7,918 nucleotides of DNA from Bacteroidota bacterium (GTDB lineage Bacteria; Bacteroidota; Bacteroidia; Flavobacteriales; Flavobacteriaceae). The notes beneath the pieces were generated by a model. The model had not been told where the DNA came from and did not search any database. It saw only the letters and a program-made list of their open reading frames with translations. The position numbers were made by a program, and so were the translations under genes. Positions 1 through 6,607 of this stretch are shown in pieces (the first letter of the stretch is position 1; each line of letters opens with the position of its first letter). The DNA lies in assembly GCA_947483095.1 (NCBI GenBank), contig CANKLD010000065.1:1-7918 (forward strand), in the 5' to 3' direction.

Positions 1-1127
1 ACATCCGCCATTCTTTCGCGCTCGGAACGCTTTGCTGTTTTTTCAATATAGGCTTCAACAGCTGCTTTTTGATCTGGAGTTGTTATTTTTGCAACCAATT
101 CATGTTCGGGTGCTAAAGTCATGAATGTAACTCCGAAAATGGTGTCGGGTCTTGTTGTAAATACGTCTATATATTGTTGCTCACTTTCGACTTTCGACTT
201 TTGACTTTCGACTTTAAATGAAACCATAGCTCCCACTGATTTTCCAATCCAATTTCGTTGACTTTCTTTGATGCTTTCGCTCCAATCGATATCGTTTAAT
301 CCTTGTAACAAACGTTCAGCATAAGCAGAAATTCGCATGCTCCATTGGGTCATTTTTTTACGAATAACGGTATGTCCGCCACGTTCTGAAACACCATTTA
401 TAATTTCGTCGTTGGCCAAAACAGTTCCTAAACCGGGACACCAATTGACTTCTGTTTCGGCGAGATAGGTTAGTCTATATTTTAAAAGAATTTTTTCTTG
501 TTGGTCTGATGAGAAAGATTTCCATTGAGAAGCGGAAAATTCTAGAATTTCATTGTCGCAAACGGCATTTAATCCCGAAGTCTCGGGAGTATTTCCGTCT
601 TTTTCGAAAATAGAAATTAAGGTTGAAATGTCTTCTGCTTTGTCAGAATTTTTATTATACCAAGAGTTGAACAATTGAATAAAAATCCATTGCGTGTGTT
701 TGTAATAATCAGCATTTGAGGTGCGCACTTCCCGAGACCAATCGAATGAAAATCCGATTTTGTCAAGTTGTTCGCGGTATCTTGAAATGTTTTCTTTGGT
801 GGTTTTATCGGGATGTTGCCCTGTTTGAATGGCATATTGTTCGGCTGGTAATCCAAAACTATCGTAACCTTGCGGGTGTAAAACATTGAATCCTTTATGG
901 CGTTTAAAGCGTGCATAAATATCAGAAGCGATGTATCCCAATGGGTGTCCCACGTGCAATCCAGCCCCTGATGGATACGGAAACATGTCCAAAACATAGT
1001 ATTTTGGTTTAGCTACGCTCAGTTCGGCTTCGCCTCGGGTTTCAGAATTGTTTTTTGCAGCAAATGTTTGGTGTTCAAACCAGTAATTTTGCCATTTTGA
1101 TTCTACTTCAATTGGGTTGTATTTCAT
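1..1127 (-). CDS. leuS: Leucine-tRNA ligase, N-terminal part (cut by window edge)
   Basis: Cytoplasmic class I aminoacyl-tRNA synthetase that charges tRNA-Leu with leucine. The frame is open from the ATG at 1127 to the window edge, giving about 375 residues. Visible landmarks are the N-terminal [16 protein letters not shown], the class I signature HVGH at residues 58-61 following [11 protein letters not shown], then [47 protein letters not shown] and NWIGKS. The start of the editing (CP1) domain follows, with TTRPDTIFG. The KMSKS motif and anticodon-binding domain lie outside the window. Three places look inserted relative to the family as I remember it: residues about 30-39 (GC-rich DNA), about 180-185 (palindromic DNA) and about 304-316 (7-bp tandem repeats). 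All keep the frame, so the enzyme is probably intact. It is divergent from ftsX and has its own promoter-like site. Identification is very secure; the insert interpretation rests on remembered homologues. Confidence 0.97.
   Translation of the reverse strand, partial: MKYNPIEVESKWQNYWFEHQTFAAKNNSETRGEAELSVAKPKYYVLDMFPYPSGAGLHVGHPLGYIASDIYARFKRHKGFNVLHPQGYDSFGLPAEQYAIQTGQHPDKTTKENISRYREQLDKIGFSFDWSREVRTSNADYYKHTQWIFIQLFNSWYNKNSDKAEDISTLISIFEKDGNTPETSGLNAVCDNEILEFSASQWKSFSSDQQEKILLKYRLTYLAETEVNWCPGLGTVLANDEIINGVSERGGHTVIRKKMTQWSMRISAYAERLLQGLNDIDWSESIKESQRNWIGKSVGAMVSFKVESQKSKVESEQQYIDVFTTRPDTIFGVTFMTLAPEHELVAKITTPDQKAAVEAYIEKTAKRSERERMAD
182..216. repeat. 7-bp tandem repeat (5 units) inside leuS
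   Basis: Five head-to-tail heptamers can be read on the plus strand: cactttc, gactttc, gactttt, gactttc, gacttta. In the leuS frame they encode roughly residues 304-316, with the pattern [11 protein letters not shown], at the start of the editing domain just before the TTRPDTIFG motif. Because the unit is 7 bp, gain or loss of one or two units would break the reading frame, while three units (21 bp) would add or remove seven residues. Confidence 0.85.
573..588. repeat. Short perfect inverted repeat inside leuS
   Basis: TCCCGA (573-578) and TCGGGA (583-588) are perfect inverted copies around a 4-base spacer (AGTC). In leuS the segment encodes about residues 180-185 (TPETSG), between an acidic stretch and the NAVCD segment. 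The GC content is higher than in the surrounding gene. It resembles short palindromes scattered through flavobacterial genomes, which is recollection and not a search result. Confidence 0.5.
1012..1040. repeat. GC-rich repeat-like insert inside leuS
   Basis: A 29-base stretch with 19 G/C bases sits in a very AT-rich gene. It contains the small hairpin GGC-TTC-GCC. In the leuS frame it encodes residues about 30-39 ([10 protein letters not shown]), between KNNSE and [15 protein letters not shown], where homologues as I remember them run directly from the NNS-type segment into KPKYYVLD. I infer a short interspersed repeat that landed in frame in a surface-exposed N-terminal stretch. Confidence 0.5.
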
Positions 1128-1184
1128 TTAATATGTGTTCTTCTTATTTATGCGATTTTGCTTTTGCAAATGCGAATCTGATTG

Positions 1185-1215
1185 CAAATTTACATTTATT
1201 GTACGAAAATTGAAA
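1185..1215 (-). promoter_or_regulatory. Probable leuS promoter (Bacteroidota type)
   Basis: On the minus strand a perfect -7 element TAAATTTG (1192-1185) matches TAnnTTTG. It is preceded after 19 bases by TTTC (1215-1212), one mismatch from the TTTG -33 element. Transcription would start roughly 50 bases upstream of the leuS ATG at 1127. No equally good promoter is visible for the divergent ftsX; the nearest candidate, TACTTTG at 1247-1253, lacks a base and a well-spaced -33 element. Confidence 0.6.
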
Positions 1216-1281
1216 CTTTGGACGATATTAAGTTTATATAAAGAAATACTTTGTTATTTTTACACTTTAATTTTATGATAT

Positions 1282-2157
1282 ATGAGTTCTTCGTACGATA
1301 AATTTCAAAAACGCAGGTTGATTTCTTCTTATTTTTCGGTAATCTTGAGTGTGTTTTTAGTATTGTTTTTGGTTGGTGTTTTAGGCTTATTTGTTTTGAA
1401 TTCCAAGAAATTATCTGATGATTTTAAGGAGCAAATTGCAATGACCGTTTTCTTTAAAGAAGAGGCTCACGATACCATTTTAAAATCTTTTGCAGCTGAA
1501 TTAAAAACTTCAAAATATGTAAAATCTAGCGTTTTTGTCTCAAAAAAAGATGCCGCTAAAGTTCATACAGAAATAATCGGTGAAGATTTCATGACATTTT
1601 TAGGTGCAAATCCATTGCAAAATTCCTTCGACATTCACTTAAAAGCAGATTATATTGATGCAAATAACATCCGAAAAATTGAAAGAAAGCTTCGAGAAAA
1701 CGAAATGATTTCTGATATAGTTTATGACAAACAGTTGGTGAATTTAGTAAATGACAACATTAAAAAAGTAAGTTTTTGGATATTAATAATCAGTGGATTT
1801 CTAACATTAGTAGCCGTATTATTAATAAACAGCTCGATGAGATTGTCGATTCATTCGAATCGTTTTATTATCAAAACGATGCAAATGGTGGGCGCAACCA
1901 AATCATTTATTAGAAAGCCATTTATATGGAAAAGTATAAAATTAGGTTTAATTGGTTCTGCTTTAGCAGTAGTTTTTTTAATTATAACACTTCTATATTT
2001 AGATTCTAGTTACCCTAATTTAGGGATTTTAGATGAGAAATTCCTGATCGCATTAGTATTGTTAGGTGTTGTGAGTGTGGGAGTTGTTATCACATGGGTG
2101 AGTACTTATTTTGCAACTCAACGCTTTTTAAATTTAAGAACAGACGACTTATATTAA
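1282..2157 (+). CDS. ftsX: Cell division protein FtsX (ABC-transporter-like permease)
   Basis: Inner-membrane partner of the ATPase FtsE at the division site; in characterised bacteria the FtsEX complex activates peptidoglycan hydrolases. The 291-residue protein has the expected FtsX layout. There is a short cytoplasmic N-terminus, TM1 (about 17-39), a periplasmic domain of about 120 residues, then TM2 (163-184), TM3 (221-240) and TM4 (254-276). The cytoplasmic loop after TM2, with IIKTMQMVGATKSFIRKPF (residues 196-214), matches the conserved FtsX coupling segment. No ftsE is adjacent; in this phylum ftsE is often elsewhere. It is the first gene of a plus-strand cluster with a DUF3098 gene, uppP and truB, linking division and wall lipid recycling. 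The ATG at 1282 is the only sensible start. Stop at 2155-2157. Confidence 0.93.
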   Translation: MSSSYDKFQKRRLISSYFSVILSVFLVLFLVGVLGLFVLNSKKLSDDFKEQIAMTVFFKEEAHDTILKSFAAELKTSKYVKSSVFVSKKDAAKVHTEIIGEDFMTFLGANPLQNSFDIHLKADYIDANNIRKIERKLRENEMISDIVYDKQLVNLVNDNIKKVSFWILIISGFLTLVAVLLINSSMRLSIHSNRFIIKTMQMVGATKSFIRKPFIWKSIKLGLIGSALAVVFLIITLLYLDSSYPNLGILDEKFLIALVLLGVVSVGVVITWVSTYFATQRFLNLRTDDLY

Positions 2158-2228
2158 TGGTTATTCGTTGATTTGGTAATTTGTTTAATCAAACTCTTCC
2201 CATTCAACTTTTAAAATCAATAAATAAA

Positions 2229-2468
2229 ATGAAAAACAACGATCAAAAACCGGAATTTCTATTTGAAAATGTAAATTACAAAATACTATTAATCGGTATT
2301 GGAGTAATCGCATTAGGATTTATTTTGATGTCAGGTGGTGGAAGTGATAATCCAAAAGTTTTTAATGATGCGGTATTTAGTTTCCGAAGAATTCGATTAG
2401 CTCCAACAGTAGTTTTAATTGGTTTTGGGATTACCATTTATTCGATTTTTAAATCTCCAAAAAAGTAA
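2229..2468 (+). CDS. DUF3098 family small membrane protein
   Basis: A 79-residue protein with two predicted membrane helices (about residues 17-35 and 57-74). A short loop containing a glycine-serine run (SGGGSD) and the segment FSFRRIRLAPTVVLIGF near residues 50-66 match the DUF3098 family as I know it. Function is unknown. I chose the ATG at 2229 over an upstream in-frame TTG at 2181, because the added segment is not like the family and ATG AAA AAC is a typical beginning. It lies 71 bases after ftsX and 3 bases before uppP, so it is almost certainly translated from the same message as uppP. Its placement between a division protein and an undecaprenyl-phosphate recycling enzyme suggests an envelope role, which is inference from context only. 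Confidence 0.85.
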   Translation: MKNNDQKPEFLFENVNYKILLIGIGVIALGFILMSGGGSDNPKVFNDAVFSFRRIRLAPTVVLIGFGITIYSIFKSPKK

Positions 2469-2471
2469 TTA

Positions 2472-3281
2472 ATGGATATTTTTCAAGCAATTATTCTTGC
2501 TATTATTGAAGGGGTTACAGAATATCTTCCTATTTCTTCTACAGGGCACATGATTTTTGCGAGTTCTTATTTTGGTATTCAAAATGATGATTTCGTAAAA
2601 TTATTTCAAGTTTCTATTCAGTTTGGAGCTATTTTAGCCGTTGTAGCTTTGTATTGGAAGAAGTTTTTTGACTTCTCAAAATTCAATTTTTATATCAAAC
2701 TGGCTTGTGCCGTAATTCCTGCTTTAGTATTAGGAAAGTTATTTGATGATAAAATAGAAGCCGTTTTAGGTGATCCAATTCCGATTGCAATTGTCTTGAT
2801 ATTAGGCGGAATTGTATTGTTATTTATTGACGGAAAATTCCAAAATCCAACCGTTGCGGTAGAAGAAGACATTACAATTAAAAAAGCAGTGACCATTGGT
2901 TTTTGGCAATGTTTGGCAATGATGCCAGGAACAAGTCGTTCGGCAGCTTCTATAATTGGAGGAATGCAGCAAGGGCTAACGCGACAAGCAGCAGCAGAAT
3001 TTTCCTTCTTTTTAGCGGTTCCAACGATGATGGCGGTAACCTTATATTCGGTGTTTTTGAAAACCTATGAAACTACTCATTTGAAAGGATACGAATTACT
3101 TTTGCAATCGAACGATAATATAAAATTGTTTTTAATTGGGAACGTAGTTGCTTTTATAGTTGCTGTTTTAGCAATAAAATTCTTTATTGGAATTATAAAA
3201 AAATACGGCTTCAAACCCTGGGGTTACTATCGAATAATTATGGGAATTTTTCTTGTAATTTATTTTTCATATTTCAAATAA
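2472..3281 (+). CDS. uppP: Undecaprenyl-diphosphatase UppP (BacA)
   Basis: Integral inner-membrane phosphatase that converts undecaprenyl pyrophosphate to undecaprenyl phosphate. It thereby recycles the lipid carrier of peptidoglycan and other surface glycans; overproduction of this family gives bacitracin resistance. The protein is 269 residues, close to the usual family length. The two family motifs are present: the acidic motif with E13 and E17 followed by SSTGH (residues 22-26, H26), and PGTSRS at residues 152-157 with the catalytic-type R156. Several hydrophobic helices cover the rest. The ATG at 2472 lies 3 bases after the DUF3098 gene stop, and truB starts 7 bases after the uppP stop, a tight operon arrangement. 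Confidence 0.96.
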   Translation: MDIFQAIILAIIEGVTEYLPISSTGHMIFASSYFGIQNDDFVKLFQVSIQFGAILAVVALYWKKFFDFSKFNFYIKLACAVIPALVLGKLFDDKIEAVLGDPIPIAIVLILGGIVLLFIDGKFQNPTVAVEEDITIKKAVTIGFWQCLAMMPGTSRSAASIIGGMQQGLTRQAAAEFSFFLAVPTMMAVTLYSVFLKTYETTHLKGYELLLQSNDNIKLFLIGNVVAFIVAVLAIKFFIGIIKKYGFKPWGYYRIIMGIFLVIYFSYFK

Positions 3282-3288
3282 ACAAAAT

Positions 3289-3978
3289 TTGACTACAGCT
3301 GAAGACTACCAAATTGGCCAGATTTTATTGATTGATAAGCCGTTAAACTGGACTTCATTTCAAGCGGTTAACAAAATTAAATATGCATTAATTAATAAAG
3401 TTGGTCTTCCCAAAAAATTCAAAATTGGTCATGCAGGCACTTTAGATCCATTGGCAACTGGATTGTTATTGGTTTGCACAGGGAAATTCACCAAAAGAAT
3501 CACGGAATTACAAGGTCAAGCAAAAGAATATACTGGCACTTTTTTTATTGGGGCAACTACACCTTCCTATGATTTAGAAACAGAAATTGACAATAACTTT
3601 CCGATTTCTCATATTAATGATGAATTAATTCATGAAACAGTAAAACGATTTTTAGGAGAAATTAACCAAAAACCACCCATTTATTCTGCAATCAAAAAAG
3701 ATGGTATTCGTCTTTATGAACACGCTAGGGCTGGGGAAGTTATTGAAATTGAATCTCGAAAAACAACGATTCACGAGTTTGAAATTACAAGAATTGCTTT
3801 GCCCGAAATAGATTTCCGAGTAGTTTGTAGCAAAGGAACTTATATTCGTTCTTTAGCGTATGATTTTGGAAAAGCAATGCATTCGGGATCGCACTTAACT
3901 GCATTGAGAAGAACAAAAATTGGTGATTATCTTGTTGAAAATGCGATTGACGTAATCCAATTTGAAGCTAATTTATGA
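3289..3978 (+). CDS. truB: tRNA pseudouridine(55) synthase TruB
   Basis: Isomerises U55 to pseudouridine in the T-loop of tRNAs. The 229-residue protein carries the TruB landmarks: ILLIDKPLNWTSFQAVNKIK (residues 12-31), the catalytic loop GHAGTLDPLATGLL with catalytic Asp at residue 53, KEYTGTFFIGATTPSYDLE, KPPIYSAIKKDG and CSKGTYIRSLAYDFG. The chosen start is TTG at 3289, 7 bases after the uppP stop. No in-frame ATG or GTG exists upstream within reach, and the product begins MTTAEDYQIG, as I remember for relatives. It is shorter than the E. coli protein (314 residues) and ends soon after the catalytic domain, so the usual C-terminal RNA-binding (PUA-like) domain is missing, which I believe is normal in this group. 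The last 6 bases overlap the end of the convergent thioredoxin-family gene. Confidence 0.95.
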   Translation: MTTAEDYQIGQILLIDKPLNWTSFQAVNKIKYALINKVGLPKKFKIGHAGTLDPLATGLLLVCTGKFTKRITELQGQAKEYTGTFFIGATTPSYDLETEIDNNFPISHINDELIHETVKRFLGEINQKPPIYSAIKKDGIRLYEHARAGEVIEIESRKTTIHEFEITRIALPEIDFRVVCSKGTYIRSLAYDFGKAMHSGSHLTALRRTKIGDYLVENAIDVIQFEANL

Positions 3979-4568
3979 AGGCATTAATTCCATAATTTCC
4001 TTTTGAGTAGAAAGTCCTTTATCGCGCAAATACCACATTTGCAATTCCGCTTTTATAGTATCGTCAATAACTCCAAATTTATCTTTGTAATTCTGAACCA
4101 AATCAATAGCCCCTTTTGGTCTTGGCCCCCAATCTGCAATTACATTCAACGCGTTTTTATCTAAAATAATCAATTTTGGAATTGATTTTGTCCCATTGGT
4201 TAAAACAAATTCATCAATTCCTCATTTTCATCACGGAAAACAATTTTTAAATCGATGTGATCAGAAACTTCATCCATTTTATTGAATATTGGAAGTATTT
4301 GAGCCGCATCTCCGCACCAACCTTCTGTAATAATAAGCCAAATGTATTGCGATTGAATTGTTTTTAATTTAGAAACTATCGTTTGATCAATAACTAAAGT
4401 TTTATCCAAACGATACATTCTCGTTTCGTTCAAGCGGCCATAATTAACAAGCGCTTCAGATTGAATTGCACCTGAGGATTTTGCTTCTTGCAATAAATCA
4501 GCTACCGTTTTTCTGTAATCTTGGTAAGAATAGCTATTGATTAATGCGTTTGTTAGTATCTGTTTCAT
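3973..4568 (-). pseudogene. Thioredoxin-family protein (WCGD type), frameshifted
   Basis: Two adjacent minus-strand frames together form one thioredoxin-fold protein of about 198 residues. The first (4568-4200) runs from MKQILTNALI through TEGWCGDAAQ (W84, C85) to ENEELMNLF and then meets TAA. The second (from about 4199 down to 3973) continues with TNGTKSIPKLIILDKN, DWGPRPKGAIDLV and a C-terminal STQKEIMELMPS. Adding one T to the TTTT run (4202-4205 on the plus strand as AAAA) restores NLFLTNGTKSIPKL with no other change. So the break is a one-base deletion or a sequencing error, not decay. The family (I believe Pfam Thioredoxin_9) has a single active-site cysteine, WCGD, instead of WCxxC. 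The cis-proline equivalent in SIPKL is kept in the second part. Its exact role is unknown to me. If the deletion is real, the product would be 122 residues and lack the C-terminal half of the fold. Confidence 0.85.
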
Positions 4569-4581
4569 CTAAATGTTTTTA

Positions 4582-4616
4582 CAAATTTACAAAATAACCC
4601 GTTTTTAATTATGAAA
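4582..4616 (-). promoter_or_regulatory. Probable promoter of the thioredoxin-family gene
   Basis: On the minus strand TAAATTTG (4589-4582) is a perfect match to the Bacteroidota -7 element TAnnTTTG. It lies 13 bases before the ATG at 4568, so the leader would be very short. The best -33 candidate is TTTC (4616-4613) at a long spacing of 23 bases, so the upstream element is weak. Confidence 0.5.
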
Positions 4617-4682
4617 AATATAACATCCAAATAAAATGACACTTATAGAAAACTAGAAAGTTCAAAAAATTTGCGAACACTA

Positions 4683-4712
4683 TTTATTAAAAAAAGAATA
4701 TGCCTATATTTG
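4683..4712 (+). promoter_or_regulatory. Probable pyrH-frr promoter
   Basis: TATATTTG (4705-4712) matches the -7 consensus TAnnTTTG. TTTA (4683-4686), one mismatch from the TTTG -33 element, lies 18 bases upstream. The predicted start of transcription is about 15 bases before the pyrH ATG at 4735. The site is back-to-back with the promoter of the divergent thioredoxin-family gene. Confidence 0.6.
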
Positions 4713-4734
4713 CAAGATACAACTCAACCAAATT

Positions 4735-5442
4735 ATGAAATACAAAAGAATTCTTCTGAAATTAAGTGGCGAAGCGCTAATGGGCGAAAAACAATATGGA
4801 ATTGACCCAGCAAGATTGGCAGAATATGCCCAAGAAATCAAAAAAATTCACTCAAAAGGAGTCGAAATTGCAATTGTAATTGGTGGTGGAAATATTTTTA
4901 GAGGCGTTGCAGGTGCAAGCAATGGAATGGATCGCGTTCAAGGCGATTATATGGGAATGCTTGCTACCGTTATCAATGGGATGGCTTTACAAGGAGCTTT
5001 GGAAGAAAAAGGAATGCTAACACGTTTGCAAACCGCTTTAAAAATTGAGGCAATTGCAGAACCGTATATAAAAAGAAGAGCCGTTCGTCACCTTGAAAAA
5101 GGGCGAATAGTAATTTTTGGCGCAGGAACTGGAAATCCCTATTTTACAACCGATACTGCAGCTGTTTTGAGAGGTGTAGAAATACAAGCTGATGTGATTT
5201 TAAAAGGAACTCGTGTAGATGGAATTTACTCTGCCGATCCTGAAAAAAATGCAAATGCTACAAAATTTGATTCAATTTCATTTGATGATGTAATAAAAAA
5301 AGGATTGAATGTAATGGACTCAACCGCATTCACATTAAGTCAAGAAAACAAATTACCAATTGTAGTTTTTGATATGAATAAGGAAGATAATTTGCTAAAA
5401 ATTTGCGAAGGCAAAAATATTGGAACGATAGTAAACGTATAA
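4735..5442 (+). CDS. pyrH: UMP kinase
   Basis: Bacterial hexameric uridylate kinase of the amino-acid-kinase fold. It phosphorylates UMP to UDP with ATP in pyrimidine nucleotide synthesis in the cytoplasm. The 235-residue length is typical. Motifs visible in order are KLSGEALMG (residues 9-17, phosphate binding), IGGGNIFRG (49-57), [13 protein letters not shown] (70-82), [13 protein letters not shown] (131-143, UMP and catalytic region) and [16 protein letters not shown] (157-172). The ATG at 4735 follows a good promoter-like site. It is followed after 36 bases by frr, a pairing common across bacteria that suggests co-transcription. Confidence 0.97.
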   Translation: MKYKRILLKLSGEALMGEKQYGIDPARLAEYAQEIKKIHSKGVEIAIVIGGGNIFRGVAGASNGMDRVQGDYMGMLATVINGMALQGALEEKGMLTRLQTALKIEAIAEPYIKRRAVRHLEKGRIVIFGAGTGNPYFTTDTAAVLRGVEIQADVILKGTRVDGIYSADPEKNANATKFDSISFDDVIKKGLNVMDSTAFTLSQENKLPIVVFDMNKEDNLLKICEGKNIGTIVNV

Positions 5443-5478
5443 GTAGATTGCCGACAAAGCAATAATAAGTTAGATAAA

Positions 5479-6042
5479 ATGACCGAAGAAATTGAATTTA
5501 TTTTAGACAGTACCGAAGAATCCATGCAGGGTTCTATTACGCATTTAGAGAAAGAATTTCTAAATATTCGTGCTGGAAAAGCTTCTCCTGCCATGTTGGG
5601 AAGTGTATTTGTTGATTATTATGGAGCGGCAACACCGCTTTCACAAGTTTCAAAAATTAGCGTTCCCGATGCAAGAACTATAACACTTCAGCCCTTTGAA
5701 AAAAACATGTTGCAAACAATTGAAAAAGCAATTATGATCGCGAATATTGGATTTAATCCAATGAACAATGGCGATGTAATTATAATTAGCGTGCCACCAT
5801 TAACTGAAGAACGACGAAGAGATTTGGCAAAGCAAGCAAAAGTTGAAGCCGAAGATGCTAAAATTGGTGTTCGTAATGTTCGTAAAGATTCCAATAATGA
5901 AATTAAGAAATTGGAAAAAGACGGAACTTCAGAAGATATTTGCAAAAATGCAGAAGATGAGGTTCAAAATTTAACAAACAGTTTCATTCGAAAAATAGAC
6001 GAACTTTTGGTTGAAAAAGAAGCTGAAATTATGAAAGTCTAA
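5479..6042 (+). CDS. frr: Ribosome recycling factor
   Basis: Works with EF-G to split post-termination ribosomes so they can start a new round. The 187 residues match the usual length of about 185. The family pattern is clear: FLNIRAGKASPAML (residues 27-40), the beta-domain segment YYGAATPLSQVSKISVPDAR, ITLQPFEKNM, then PPLTEERRRDLAKQAK and KIGVRNVRKDSNNEIKKLEK in the long three-helix part. The conserved arginine lies in VRNVR near residue 132. It is 36 bases downstream of pyrH and followed within 20 bases by an intrinsic terminator, so it closes the pyrH-frr unit. Confidence 0.97.
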   Translation: MTEEIEFILDSTEESMQGSITHLEKEFLNIRAGKASPAMLGSVFVDYYGAATPLSQVSKISVPDARTITLQPFEKNMLQTIEKAIMIANIGFNPMNNGDVIIISVPPLTEERRRDLAKQAKVEAEDAKIGVRNVRKDSNNEIKKLEKDGTSEDICKNAEDEVQNLTNSFIRKIDELLVEKEAEIMKV

Positions 6043-6061
6043 TTTCATTATATTCCTATCG

Positions 6062-6089
6062 AATCCGCAGTAAATGCGGATTTTTTTTT
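6062..6089 (+). terminator. Rho-independent terminator after frr
   Basis: AATCCGCA (6062-6069) pairs perfectly with TGCGGATT (6075-6082) around the loop GTAAA, and the T-run reaches 6089. It starts 20 bases after the frr stop. Confidence 0.9.
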
Positions 6090-6607
6090 GGTAAGTGCCA
6101 TCATAAAAAGTCATTTCGTTCAGTCACACTTTCATTCGGAGAGGGTTGGGAAGAGGAAAATAAACAATTATACAAATTCATTGTAACGAACAATACAAAA
6201 GATTCCTAAGTTATATTGTTCCTATCGCTAAACAAAGCGCTTTGCCCAACCCTCAAGACCCTCAAAACCCCTCGGTTTATGCAATAACCATAACCGAAAG
6301 AGCAAAATTTATCGCTTATGGCAGAACGAATTTTGGAAATGAAAAAACTAAAACTTATTGTTTATTGTATAAAAGAGAGACAAATGTTAGGCTGTTAGCC
6401 GGTGCTTTTTGAATAAATCAAAACCACACTTCACAAGAAAACAAAGTCAGTTTTTTAAAAAATAGTAAAAAATTCTGGATTAAAAGTGCACAAAGTCAAT
6501 GCTGACTTGAGTAGTCAGTGGAATCAATTGGAACTAAACAATAGTGGCTTTGTTTTCCCACAAAAACCACGTAATTAATTCTTTTATCATCGATGAAGTA
6601 TAATTAT
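6090..6607. other. 518-base intergenic region without a recognisable gene
   Basis: No reading frame of convincing length or family resemblance is present on either strand; short frames such as the ATG in the 6340s run under 20 codons. The region holds several inverted repeats. These are the GAGGGTTGGG pair (listed separately), the palindrome CAAAGCGCTTTG (6233-6244), CGGTTTATG/CATAACCG (6273-6296), AAGTCA/TGACTT (6493-6508), TTTTTTAAAAAA (6451-6462) and an imperfect hairpin at 6544-6570. The last sits about 40 bases past the stop of the minus-strand PagL-like gene but lacks a T-run on that strand. I see no RNA gene. Confidence 0.6.
6141..6254. repeat. Nested inverted repeats, REP-like fragment
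   Basis: GAGGGTTGGG (6141-6150) and CCCAACCCTC (6245-6254) are perfect 10-base inverted copies. Inside them GAACAATA (6188-6195) and TATTGTTC (6214-6221) form an 8-base inverted pair. The left arm with its flank (TTCGGAGAGGGTTGGG) resembles an abundant dispersed sequence of Flavobacterium-type genomes; this likeness is from memory. The whole could fold as a long interrupted hairpin. No coding capacity is seen. Confidence 0.55.

Noticed and set aside
617..997. Minus-strand frame of 126 codons
   Set aside because: It lies inside leuS in another frame; the leuS frame shows the HVGH signature and continuous family similarity.
1217..1253. ftsX promoter from TTTG (1217-1220) and TACTTTG (1247-1253)
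   Set aside because: The spacing of 26 bases is too long and the -7 element is one base short, so it is not annotated.
2181..2228. TTG-initiated extension of the DUF3098 protein
   Set aside because: The added 16 residues do not look like the family, and an ATG at 2229 gives the expected N-terminus.
2690..2896. Minus-strand frame of 68 codons opposite uppP
   Set aside because: It is antisense to a well-supported gene and shows no family resemblance.
4198..4208. Programmed -1 frameshift site in the thioredoxin-family gene
   Set aside because: The TTTTAAC heptamer is not in the phase required for canonical tandem slippage; a one-base deletion or sequencing error is simpler.
5340..5594. Minus-strand frame of 84 codons across the pyrH-frr junction
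   Set aside because: It is antisense to two clear genes and its composition is that of a complementary-strand shadow.
5688..5945. Minus-strand frame of 85 codons opposite frr
   Set aside because: Shadow of frr, with no recognisable domain.
6244..6392. attC-like pairing of GCCCAAC (6244-6250) and GTTAGGC (6386-6392), suggesting an integron cassette site
   Set aside because: The two core-like boxes match the degenerate consensus, but the spacing of about 149 bases is at or beyond the usual range, I see no complementary inner boxes, and there is no cassette gene or integrase.
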